NCBI RefSeq assembly: GCF_018130825.1
Contig: NZ_JAFCJS010000001.1
Coordinates: forward strand, 806,001-870,000
Length of the DNA: 64,000 bases
Direction of reading: 5' to 3'
Origin: Bradyrhizobium liaoningense
GTDB taxonomy: Bacteria; Pseudomonadota; Alphaproteobacteria; Rhizobiales; Xanthobacteraceae
Below the pieces are notes generated by a model. That model was not told the DNA's origin, did no database searches, and saw only the letters and a program-made list of their open reading frames with translations. Of the stretch, positions 18,084 to 26,966 are shown one piece after another; position 1 is the stretch's first letter, and each line of letters opens with the position of its first letter. The translations under genes and the position numbers were made by a program.

Positions 18084-20309
18084 TCACTGAATTCGAATGA
18101 CAACTGTGTCCGCGGCGCCCGTGGCATCGATCACGGTGAGCCGTGCAAAGCCCGGGCCGGGCGGATCGATCAGGCGCTGGCGTCGGCCGTCGATCTCACC
18201 GAGTGAGGTTCCATTAACCATCACGGTCATGGGCAGAACGCCACCGGCGACCTTGACGGGCATGGCGGCGCCCTCGGGCCCCCCCGAGCGATCGACGTCG
18301 ATCCGCGAGCCGTTCAGCGGGAACTGGATGTGCAGCGCCTGCTCGCCCCCGGTCCGCACGAGCTCCCCGACCGGGCGGAACCGTTTGAGCGGCAACGGCA
18401 ACTTCGCGTTGCTGGCGACCAGGGTTCCCTTGGGCGGCTTGGGCAGCGGGCTCAGCGTCTTGCCGCTCCGGGCGAAGGCGTCGAACAGGATCGGAGCAGC
18501 AGCCATGCGGCCAACCAGGCCGGGAACCGGCGCACCGTCGGGCCGGCCGACCCAGACGCCAATGGTCATGCGGCCGTCGAAGCCGACCGACCAGGCATCG
18601 CGATAGCCGTAGGAGGTGCCGGTCTTGAAGGCGATCCGGTTGTGGGCCGCGCTCTCCGGCGGCGGCGTGCCGAGCAGGACGTTGCCGACCTGCCAGGCGG
18701 CGACCTGATCCAGCAGCCGCAACGGCTCACGATCGTCCTTGGTGGTGACGATCTCGCGCAGCGGCTTGGTGGTTCCAAGACGAGCGAAGCCGGCATAGAG
18801 CTGCGCGAGATCCTGCAGCGTCACGCCGACGCCGCCGAGGCCCATGGCAAGGCCCGGCGCCTCGTCTTTCGGCAAGATGAGATTGCCACCGGCCTGCCGC
18901 AGCCGCGAGGCCAGTCGACTCGATCCGACGCGGTCGAGCAGCACGATGGCGGGAACGTTCAGCGATAATTGCAGCGCCTTCCTCACGGGCACCGTGCCCT
19001 GGAAGGTCATGTCGAAATTTTCCGGCGCGTAGGAGCCGAAGCGGACCGGCCGGTCGTCGATCAGGCTGTCGGGATGGACAAAGCCGTCCTCGAAGGCGAG
19101 CCCGTAGATGAACGGCTTGAGCGTCGAGCCCGGCGAGCGGATGGCGCGGGTCATGTCGACCTGCCCTGCCCGGGTCTCGTCGAAATAATCCGCCGAGCCG
19201 ACGCGCGCGAGCACGTCGCCGCTCTCGTTGTCGACCACGATGATGCCGACCGAGATGTTGGGCCCGAGCGCGATGGCGCGGTCGCGCGCTAAGGGCTCCA
19301 GCACCTTCTGCAAGGTCGCATCCAGCGTCAGCTTGATGACCGGGTTGTCTTTCACGGTCGACAGCGCGGTGTCGGAGGCGTGCGGCGCCAGGATCGGCAT
19401 CGGCTTGCGCAGTGTCGGTACCGGCACGGACTTGGCTTGCGCCGCGTCGTCGGCGCTGACCACATGCTCCTCGACCATGCGATCGAGCACGCGATCGCGC
19501 GCCTTGCGCGCCGCCTCGGGAAAGCGATCGAGCCGGCGCGTCTCCGGCGATTGCGGCAGCGCGACCAGCAATGCGGCCTCGGCCAGCGACAGCCGCTTCG
19601 GCTCCTTGCCGAGATAGGCGATCGAGGCGGCGCGGATGCCTTCGAGGTTGCCGCCGTAAGGCGCGAGAGCCAGATAGAGATCGAGGATCTGCTCCTTGCT
19701 CATGCTGCGCTCGATCTCGATCGCACGCACGATCTGCCGCAGTTTTGCGTAGAGCGAGCGCTGCCGCCGCGGCTCCATCAGCCGGGCGAGCTGCATGGTG
19801 ATGGTCGAGCCCCCGGAGACGATGTGGCCACGCGTTCCAAGCTGCAAGGCGGCGCGGCCAAGTGCGAGCGGGTCGAGACCGTTGTGCGCGTGGAAGCGCT
19901 GGTCTTCATAGGCGAACAGCAGTTTCAGATAGGTCGGATCGACATTGGTCTTGGCATCGACCGGCAGCCGCCAGCGCCCGTCCGCCATCGCATAGGCACG
20001 CAGCAGCTTGCCGTTGCGATCGACGATGGTGGTGGAGACCTGACGCGCCTCGTCGAGCGGAAGCGGGCCGAGAGAGTAGACCCAGCCGACGAAGCCGATG
20101 ATGGCGAGGATGAGCGTGAAGGCGGCGGCGGAGAGGAGGCGATGGCCCCTGCCCCTTCCTCCGCTGCTGTCGTTCCGGGATGGTCCGAAGGACCAGACCC
20201 GGAACCTCGAGATTCTCAGGCGCGCAATTGCGCGCCGTAGTTCGATGCTGCGCATCGCCCCGGAATGACGAGAGCTGTTATCGCCTTCGCTCATCGCGCC
20301 ACCACTCAC
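18084..20309 (-). CDS. pbpC: Penicillin-binding protein 1C
   Basis: A 741-residue class A PBP anchored by a helix at about 59-80. The GT51 glycosyltransferase domain shows EDQRF (135-139) and HIVSGGSTITMQ (162-173). The transpeptidase domain has STLK (S395 nucleophile), SLN (449-451) and KTGTS (562-566). Residues about 650-741 form the BiPBP_C domain diagnostic of PBP1C. The GTG start overlaps the stop of the alpha-2-macroglobulin gene (GTGA); ATG 20294, five codons in, is an alternative. Pairing with a macroglobulin is the classical yfhM-pbpC arrangement. Confidence 0.94.
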   Translation of the reverse strand: MSGGAMSEGDNSSRHSGAMRSIELRRAIARLRISRFRVWSFGPSRNDSSGGRGRGHRLLSAAAFTLILAIIGFVGWVYSLGPLPLDEARQVSTTIVDRNGKLLRAYAMADGRWRLPVDAKTNVDPTYLKLLFAYEDQRFHAHNGLDPLALGRAALQLGTRGHIVSGGSTITMQLARLMEPRRQRSLYAKLRQIVRAIEIERSMSKEQILDLYLALAPYGGNLEGIRAASIAYLGKEPKRLSLAEAALLVALPQSPETRRLDRFPEAARKARDRVLDRMVEEHVVSADDAAQAKSVPVPTLRKPMPILAPHASDTALSTVKDNPVIKLTLDATLQKVLEPLARDRAIALGPNISVGIIVVDNESGDVLARVGSADYFDETRAGQVDMTRAIRSPGSTLKPFIYGLAFEDGFVHPDSLIDDRPVRFGSYAPENFDMTFQGTVPVRKALQLSLNVPAIVLLDRVGSSRLASRLRQAGGNLILPKDEAPGLAMGLGGVGVTLQDLAQLYAGFARLGTTKPLREIVTTKDDREPLRLLDQVAAWQVGNVLLGTPPPESAAHNRIAFKTGTSYGYRDAWSVGFDGRMTIGVWVGRPDGAPVPGLVGRMAAAPILFDAFARSGKTLSPLPKPPKGTLVASNAKLPLPLKRFRPVGELVRTGGEQALHIQFPLNGSRIDVDRSGGPEGAAMPVKVAGGVLPMTVMVNGTSLGEIDGRRQRLIDPPGPGFARLTVIDATGAADTVVIRIQ

Positions 20310-23300
20310 TTCGCCGCCCGCACCTCGACAGTCCCCGTGCCCGTCCGCCCATAACGCGAGGGATTGTACATGTCCTCGACATAGGCCTGCGGCAGCACGT
20401 ATTTGCCGGGCGAGACCGCCCGGACGACATAGGCGACGGTGAACACCGACTTGGAATCCGAGGCGCGATCAACCGCCGCCGTGAAGCGGTCGTCGCGGAA
20501 CTCGGTGTCTTCAGGCTCCTCGCCGTCCTCGATCCAGTCCAGCGTGCCGCTGTCGCCCGACGACACCAGCTTCGGGTTGTCGATCTCCAGGCCCGCCGGC
20601 AGATAGTCGGACACCATGATGTGGCCGTATTCGGGCTTGGCCTCGGTGATCTTCAGCACCACCGCAAAGCGCTGGTTCTGCTTGACCTTGCTGATGTCGG
20701 CGGGCTTGCCGTCGAGCGTGTAGTAGCTGCGCTCGATCTTGAAGCCGTTCGATGCCGCAGGCTCCGGCGTCACCGGCGAGCCCGACACCGAGACCACCGC
20801 CTGCACCGGAGCATCGCTGGTGTTGGTGATCTTCAGCGGCTTGCCGCTCACCGTGTCCGCCTTGTAGCTGCGGTAGAGCGCGGTCTTGACCGGCTGGCCG
20901 TCGACCTCGATCGAGAGGTTCTCCTTGGCCAGCGCCCGCGCCGCCAGCACCAGCCACGCATTCTCCTGCGTGGAGGTGTAGGGCGTCAGACCGCGGGCGG
21001 TCTCGACCCGGGACACCGCCTGCGTCAGCGTCGCCTTCGGCGCATTACCTTCGCTGGCGAGCGAGACCAGCGCTGCGGCATCGCGCAGCTGCGAGCCGTA
21101 GTCAGTGCGGCCGAACTCCAGCACCGGCTTGGGCGCGAGGCTGTCGAGCGCCGCGCCATAGACGCGTTCGGCGCGGTTGCGGTCGCCGACCAGGGCCAGC
21201 GCTGCGGCAAGCTGCGACTTCGCGATCGGGGTTGCGAGGTTGTTCAGCTTGGTGTCGGCGAGATAGCGGAGATCGCCGATGGGAGCTGCGCCGTTACGTG
21301 CGAGCACGTAGAGGCCGTAGGCGAGATCGCGGCCGCCGTCCTTCTCGGGCTCGTTGCCGTTGACGACGGAGTTGCGGATGCGATCGAGCGCGTTCTTGAA
21401 CAGCACGTCCGGCACCGCAAAGCCCTTTTCACGGGCCCGGGTGAGGAAGTCCGTCACGTAGGCATCGAGCCAGGCATCATCGCCGCCGGCCGACCACAGG
21501 CCGAACGAGCCGTTGGAGCCCTGACGGGCCAGGAGACGCTCGATCGCATCGCGGATGCGCTGGTCGACCTCGGTATCCATGGCGAGATGCGCGCCGGCCG
21601 CGAGCTCGTTGACATAGAGCAGCGGCATGGCACGGCTCGTGATCTGCTCCGAGCAGCCATAGGGATAGCGGTCGAGCGCCTTCAGGATCGTCGCCGCATC
21701 GAGCGCGGTCGACAGGCTGGCCGAGACCGAGACGCTGCCGGTGCCAGGCACGAGATCGGAGAACATGTCCGAGGTCAGCGTCAGGCTCTCGCCCTTCGCC
21801 AGTGTCCGGATCGAGCGCCGTGCCAGCACCTGCGTTGCCGCCTTGACGTCGAACGCGTAGTGCCGCGCGAGCGCAAGGCCATTCGGCCCCTTGATGTCGA
21901 CGTCGAGCGTCGCCTGCCCCGCCGCGGTCGCATCGAGCGCGAGCGTGAACGCGTTGCGCTGCTTGGCGGCGAGCTTCACGGTGGTTGCGGGATTGCCGGT
22001 CATCTTCACCGGGCCGCCGGTCTTGACGTTGATGACGTAGTCGCCGGCCTGGCCCTCGACATTGTCGATCTCGAGGTTGACCGTGCCGTGGTCGCCGTTG
22101 AGCAGGAAGCGCGGCAGCGTCGTGGTCAGCACCACGGGGTCGCGGATCACGACATCGGTATTGGCGCGGCCGAGTTTTGTGGCAGTCCACGCCACCGCCA
22201 TGACACGTGCGGTGCCGGCGAACTCCGGAATATCGAAGCTCACCTCCGCCGTGCCATCGGCAGCGACCGTGACGATGCCCGAATAGAGCGCCAGCGGCTT
22301 CTGCGCGGGCGGTGAGCCCTGCAGCTCCGCGGCACCGGCGTCGCCGCCGGACTTGATCTGGCCGCGCGTGCCCGACATGCCGTCGATGAGCTGCCCGTAG
22401 AGATCGCGGATCTCCGCGCTCAGGCGGCGCTGGCCGAGATAGTAGTCATCCGGCGCCGGCGGCTTGTAATTGGTGAGGTTGAGGATGCCGACATCGACCG
22501 CGGCAATCACCACCTTGGCGTCCTCGCCCGGATTGAGCCCGTCGAGCCTGACCGGGATCTTCAGCATCGCATTGGGGCGGATCAGCGCCGGCGGCGTCAG
22601 CTTCACGGCAAGCGTGCGGGTCTGCTTGTCGATGCCGAACCATTTCAGGCCGATCGCCCGGCCCGGCATGCGCTGGGCCGCCGCATCGAGCGGACGGCGC
22701 AGCGTCGCCACCACATAGGCGCCGGTGCCCCAGTCCTTGCCGACCGGGAGCTTGACCTGGGCGGTGCCTTCCTTGACGTCGACGGTCTGCGTCGTCAGCA
22801 GGCGGTCACCGAGCACATTGATGGTGAGCTTGCCGGCGCTGCGGACATTGACCGACACCGTCATGGTGTCGCCGGAGGCGTATTGCGGCTTGTCGATCGA
22901 GGTTTCCAGCAGGTCCGGCGTGTCGGCGCTGCCGTCGGAGTACCAGCCGACGTCGAACTGCACCGAGGTCACCGGGCCGTCGGCATCGTTGGACTTCACG
23001 TCCAGCCGATAACGGCCGGGCTGCGGGCTGAGCGAGATGCGCGACGGCTTGTCGGCTGCAATGGTGACGTCACCGTCGGCGACGCGCGAGGTCGACTTGA
23101 CCGGCTCGTACTCCCAGTAATTGTTCTGGCGGTACCACTGGTAGCGCGACTCCATCTTCAGGAGCTCGTAGCGCAGGCCATCGCGGCGAAGGGTCTGGCC
23201 CTCGGGCGAGACGAACACGACGTCGAACTCGGCCTTGTCGCCCTCGGCGACGTTCTTGTCGCCGAACAGCGGCTTGATGCCGATCTGCGCAGCAGTGGGC

Positions 23301-25510
23301 GCGACCGGCAGCACGATCTTGCGCTCGACGGCGCGGCCGCCGGTCTCGACCATGCGCACGAAGATCTGCGCCTCCTGCGGACGCGTCGACGCCGGCTGCT
23401 TGTCCAGCGTCACCGGGAAGGTCGCAACGCCATTGGCATCGGCCTCGGGAAGGTTCTCGAGCGGCGTGCGCTCGTTCGAGGTGGTCTCCTCGTCGGCGAC
23501 GCCGAACTGATAGCCGGCAAAGCCCGGGCGTCCGGCCGCAGGCGCGACCAGCATGTCGCCTTCGAGCGCAAGGCCCGAGGCCGGCGCGCCATAAAGGAAA
23601 TGACCGTCCGCCTTAAGCTCCACTGGAGCGTTAGCTTTGATCAGCTTGTCCTTGGCAGACAAATCGAATTCGATCCGATCAGGAACGTAATCCTCGACCA
23701 TGAAGGTGGTTTCGCCGACCGACGCGCCCTTCGGATCGGTGAAGGCGCGCACGCGCCAGGTGCCGGTCGGAACGGCCGAGTTGAGCGGCACGGACAGCGT
23801 GCGGCCGCCGGCGCCCTGGTCGGACAGCACAGCACGGCGGTATTCGACGCCGTCGGGGCGCTCGACCACCAGCGTCATCGGCCCGCCGGTCACGGCATTG
23901 CCCTGCCCGTCGCGCAAGAGCGCAGTGAGGAAGACGGTCTCGCTGGAGCGGTAGACGCCGCGCTCGGCATAGACGAAGGCATCGGCGCCGGCGGGCACGG
24001 CGCGCCCCGCAACGCCGCGGTCGGAGAGGTCGAAGGCCGACGTCTTCAGGCTGAGGAAGGCATAGTCCGCCTTCTCGCCGGTGACCGTGAGCATCGCCGG
24101 CGACAGGCCGCCCTCGCCGCGCGCAAGGCCTGCCTCGAACAGCACGTGACCGGTCTCGTCGGTCTTGCGCGTCGCCAGGATCTCGTTGTTGCGGGCGACC
24201 AGCCGCACCTCGGCCTTGCCGACCGGATCGGTCGACGCCAGCGAGTTGACGAAGACGTGGATGCCGTCATTGCCGGAATAGGCGCTGACACCCAGGTCGG
24301 AGACGATGAACCATTGCGTGGCGAGCTGGTACTCGTCGTCCGAGCCCGGGCCCTTGGCCGCCGCGGTCATCACGTAGACCCCGGGCTGGAGCTCGCCGAG
24401 CGCCTGGTCGACCGGGAATGCCGTGGTGACGTCCTGGTTCAGCGTCATCGCGGTCGAAAGCTCGCCCGACCAGACCTTGACGCCGCGCTCATCGCCGAGA
24501 TCACTCAGCTGATATTTGGTGAGCGTCTTCTGGAAATCGCTGTCGACCACCGTGTTGATCAAATTGCGGTCGCCGATCCGGAAGACGTTGATGTTGACCG
24601 CGGGCGTGTTGACGCTGACCACGGGAATGCCGCGCTGGCCGGTCCTGGGCAGCACATAGGCGCGGCTAGTGAAGCGCACGAACGGCTTGCGGTCGCGCAC
24701 ATAGATATTGAACTCGGCCGATTTCGGCAGCCCCTCCTTCACTGTCGACGGCAGGCCGGCGCGCAAATTGATGTTGTAGCGTTCGCCATGCCTCAGCCCG
24801 TCGACGCAGAGCTGCTTGCCCTCCGCCGACAGCGCCGGCTTGTCCTGCCCTGCGAGGGCCAGGAACGGCGCGAAGTCGGTGCGCTTGGCGAGTTCCTCCG
24901 AGAACTGGAAGCAGGCGCGCGGGCTCGCCGAATCCGAGTCCACGGTGTAGTCGAGCAGCCGGAAGCCGTGCTCGTCGCGCAGCTTCTCATATTGCCCGCG
25001 GACATCGGCGACCTCGCGCAGGTCGAGCGACAGCCGCAGCGAATCCAGTGCCGGCCGCCACAGCTTGCGTTCGGCCAGCGACTTGCCGAGCACGGCGAGC
25101 GCGTCCGCCTCCTCGCCCGGATTGCCGGCGCGCATGTAAGCGATGTAGGCCGCGGTCGAGGCGCGCTCCAGCAGGAAGGTCTGCTCGCTCGAGTTCTTCG
25201 GCCAGATCTGGAAGATCACCTTGGCGAGCCGCAGCCAGTTGCCGGCATCCTCAGGCGTGGTGGCCGCAATCTGGCCGAGCACCGACAGGCCGGTGCGGTA
25301 ATCGTTGCGCTTGAAGGCGGCGTCGGCATCCGTGCGCAGCGTCGCGTTGGTCTTGGCGACCGGCCCCGCCTCGCTCTTGATCTGCGCCTCCAGCTTGATG
25401 GCGGAATCGGCGAGATCGTCGCGTTTGAAGGCCTTGTCGGCGGCCTGCGCCGCGTTAAGACCGAGCGCCAGCGCGGCGCAGATTGTGACGGCGCGAACAA
25501 GACCGATCAT
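20306..25510 (-). CDS. Bacterial alpha-2-macroglobulin with intact thioester
   Basis: A 1734-residue periplasmic protein with a Sec signal peptide (residues 1-22, cleavage near AQA/AD), a long series of MG/MG-like beta domains, and a C-terminal thioester and helical region. The thioester motif is C1286-S-E-Q, followed by an alpha/alpha-toroid region. The family traps proteases that enter the periplasm and is co-operonic with pbpC, which could repair breached peptidoglycan. There is no lipobox, so unlike E. coli YfhM it is predicted to be soluble or peripherally bound. ATG 25510 has GGGAG about eight bases upstream; the open frame extends 60 codons further but without signal-peptide features. 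Confidence 0.94.
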   Translation of the reverse strand: MIGLVRAVTICAALALGLNAAQAADKAFKRDDLADSAIKLEAQIKSEAGPVAKTNATLRTDADAAFKRNDYRTGLSVLGQIAATTPEDAGNWLRLAKVIFQIWPKNSSEQTFLLERASTAAYIAYMRAGNPGEEADALAVLGKSLAERKLWRPALDSLRLSLDLREVADVRGQYEKLRDEHGFRLLDYTVDSDSASPRACFQFSEELAKRTDFAPFLALAGQDKPALSAEGKQLCVDGLRHGERYNINLRAGLPSTVKEGLPKSAEFNIYVRDRKPFVRFTSRAYVLPRTGQRGIPVVSVNTPAVNINVFRIGDRNLINTVVDSDFQKTLTKYQLSDLGDERGVKVWSGELSTAMTLNQDVTTAFPVDQALGELQPGVYVMTAAAKGPGSDDEYQLATQWFIVSDLGVSAYSGNDGIHVFVNSLASTDPVGKAEVRLVARNNEILATRKTDETGHVLFEAGLARGEGGLSPAMLTVTGEKADYAFLSLKTSAFDLSDRGVAGRAVPAGADAFVYAERGVYRSSETVFLTALLRDGQGNAVTGGPMTLVVERPDGVEYRRAVLSDQGAGGRTLSVPLNSAVPTGTWRVRAFTDPKGASVGETTFMVEDYVPDRIEFDLSAKDKLIKANAPVELKADGHFLYGAPASGLALEGDMLVAPAAGRPGFAGYQFGVADEETTSNERTPLENLPEADANGVATFPVTLDKQPASTRPQEAQIFVRMVETGGRAVERKIVLPVAPTAAQIGIKPLFGDKNVAEGDKAEFDVVFVSPEGQTLRRDGLRYELLKMESRYQWYRQNNYWEYEPVKSTSRVADGDVTIAADKPSRISLSPQPGRYRLDVKSNDADGPVTSVQFDVGWYSDGSADTPDLLETSIDKPQYASGDTMTVSVNVRSAGKLTINVLGDRLLTTQTVDVKEGTAQVKLPVGKDWGTGAYVVATLRRPLDAAAQRMPGRAIGLKWFGIDKQTRTLAVKLTPPALIRPNAMLKIPVRLDGLNPGEDAKVVIAAVDVGILNLTNYKPPAPDDYYLGQRRLSAEIRDLYGQLIDGMSGTRGQIKSGGDAGAAELQGSPPAQKPLALYSGIVTVAADGTAEVSFDIPEFAGTARVMAVAWTATKLGRANTDVVIRDPVVLTTTLPRFLLNGDHGTVNLEIDNVEGQAGDYVINVKTGGPVKMTGNPATTVKLAAKQRNAFTLALDATAAGQATLDVDIKGPNGLALARHYAFDVKAATQVLARRSIRTLAKGESLTLTSDMFSDLVPGTGSVSVSASLSTALDAATILKALDRYPYGCSEQITSRAMPLLYVNELAAGAHLAMDTEVDQRIRDAIERLLARQGSNGSFGLWSAGGDDAWLDAYVTDFLTRAREKGFAVPDVLFKNALDRIRNSVVNGNEPEKDGGRDLAYGLYVLARNGAAPIGDLRYLADTKLNNLATPIAKSQLAAALALVGDRNRAERVYGAALDSLAPKPVLEFGRTDYGSQLRDAAALVSLASEGNAPKATLTQAVSRVETARGLTPYTSTQENAWLVLAARALAKENLSIEVDGQPVKTALYRSYKADTVSGKPLKITNTSDAPVQAVVSVSGSPVTPEPAASNGFKIERSYYTLDGKPADISKVKQNQRFAVVLKITEAKPEYGHIMVSDYLPAGLEIDNPKLVSSGDSGTLDWIEDGEEPEDTEFRDDRFTAAVDRASDSKSVFTVAYVVRAVSPGKYVLPQAYVEDMYNPSRYGRTGTGTVEVRAAK

Positions 25511-25915
25511 GGATGGACTCCCGGAAATCGCGGACGAACGCCGCTTGTCGCATGAAATGCGTGGAAAGGTGACGGACTCAAGGCGATGGAACCAGAGGTG
25601 CAAAACGTCGCATTCGCCATGACAAAGGCAGGCCCAGAGGAGACCGGTCCAGATACCGCCGCGCACGCCGTCCTGATGGCGCAGCAACACCTAGCCAATC
25701 GTCCGGCGGCCGTGTCCCGGAAGCTGTTCAGCGTTCCCGGCGATGTAATCCATCGTCCAGTCCGCTGCCGCTCAACCCGGCACCCTGACACCCCACCGTT
25801 CCGCTTTGTCGCGGCAATGAGGAAAACGGTTCGGTTCAGACTTGGCGAAACACCCAATTTTTCATATTGGCATGCTAGATGAACGGCCAGCCGCCCAATC
25901 CGGCCGGCCCAAGAC

Positions 25916-25992
25916 GGTCCCGTAGCTCAACTGGATAGAGTAGCGGATTTCTACTCCGCGGGTTGCAGGTTCGAGTCCTGCCGGGATCGCCA
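25916..25992 (+). tRNA. tRNA-Arg (UCU)
   Basis: 77 nt cloverleaf. The acceptor stem GGTCCCG pairs with CGGGATC (one G-U), with discriminator G and an encoded CCA. The D-stem is GCTC/GAGT, the anticodon stem GCGGA/TCCGC with loop TTTCTAC (anticodon TCT), and the T-stem GCAGG/CCTGC around TTCGAGT. It reads AGA codons, which are rare in this GC-rich genome. Confidence 0.97.
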
Positions 25993-26126
25993 GTGTTTTC
26001 AAGATGATGGACGTTCGTCTCTTGCAAAACCCGTATCAGACGCGTCTACACACACTTTGCAGATCCTTCTCCGCAATGAGGAGAAGGTCTTCATTCGCAT
26101 CTCCACCCTCGGCGTGCATTCGAAGT

Positions 26127-26366
26127 CTATTCGGACTTCTTGCCGACAACCCATCTAACGATCGGCCATCCCACCACGAAAGCTGATGCAGCAGTGCCGA
26201 CTACTCGCGTTACCAAGGCGCCGAGGTCCTGTTCGCTGAAGTACGGGTGCCTGTTGTAGAAGATGAGCACGAGAATGGTGCTGAGCGCGCAGCAGAGGGC
26301 AACTAACAACCGATAAAGCTGCCCTTCAAGATGCGCGACGCGCGTCTCAAGGTTTTCGTTATCCAC
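26127..26366 (-). CDS. Small two-helix membrane protein, unknown function
   Basis: 79 residues with a short heptad-like amphipathic start (LETRVAHLEGQLYRLL) and two hydrophobic helices (about 16-36 and 52-72), ending in a basic tail. Not recognised. GTG 26366 is chosen because GAGGGA lies nine bases upstream; a TTG ten codons earlier is possible but has a weaker site. The codon use is visibly less GC-rich than the neighbours, and the gene lies just 3' of a tRNA, which hints at acquired DNA. Confidence 0.55.
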   Translation of the reverse strand: MDNENLETRVAHLEGQLYRLLVALCCALSTILVLIFYNRHPYFSEQDLGALVTRVVGTAASAFVVGWPIVRWVVGKKSE

Positions 26367-26392
26367 TATCCGAGATCCCTCAAAAACTTCTT

Positions 26393-26667
26393 CCAAAATG
26401 ACTTCTCGTTGATCCTGTCCGCTGGGCAGGAGCCCAACACCGGCGTGGCAGTCCCTCGCATCTTACCAAGGTTAATTCGGCGATTGCCACTTTTTCCCGA
26501 CTCGGTAGCCGTTGGACGTTGGCGCCATCCTCAACCAGCTAAGTTGAGCGTCAGAACCTTTCGCTCCTTCTCTTCACGAACGCGTGGGTAACCCCGCACC
26601 GGGCCTTTGAACCGGGCGCATCAATCCTATCTATGCGCTGGGCGACGTGCGCCCGATAAGGACCTCG
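26393..26667. other. Non-coding stretch after the tRNA-Arg patch
   Basis: No gene, RNA or repeat that I can support. I looked for a second copy of the tRNA-Arg 3' end as an attachment site and saw none here. Confidence 0.4.
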
Positions 26668-26928
26668 ATGCCACCATCCGAGTGGACGGGAATGGCCATC
26701 GCATCAGCCGTGGCCGTGATCGCAATATCATTTTTGGCAATTGACGCCGGCGTCGACGTGAACACCGGCGCGATCGTAAAACGTGTCGAGACGGCGCGGG
26801 CGTCCATCACGGACGCGGTGGCGCGCCAGCATGAGCTCGCCTTCGCCGTTCAGGCGTGGTCGCGCGGCCAACACGACAAGCCGCTCTCGGAGAAGCCACA
26901 CCTGGAGCAATGCCTGGCGATCGATTGA
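26668..26928 (+). CDS. Small membrane-anchored hypothetical protein
   Basis: 86 residues: one N-terminal helix (about 8-28), then a hydrophilic, partly amphipathic region with VETARASITDAVARQHELAFAV cut by charged residues. ATG 26668 has AAGGA six bases upstream. No family recognised. It converges on the PLP-type gene that follows. Confidence 0.5.
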   Translation: MPPSEWTGMAIASAVAVIAISFLAIDAGVDVNTGAIVKRVETARASITDAVARQHELAFAVQAWSRGQHDKPLSEKPHLEQCLAID

Positions 26929-26966
26929 TCCAAGGCGCGGCGGCCAGCGCATCATTCCCCGTCCGC

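Noticed and set aside
22883..25555. 890-codon open frame antisense to the macroglobulin gene
   Set aside because: GC-rich antisense shadow: Arg/Asp/Leu-biased text without domains, while the opposite strand encodes a complete conserved protein.
26000..26660. Attachment-site duplicate of the tRNA-Arg 3' end
   Set aside because: No second copy of the tRNA end was found in the following sequence.
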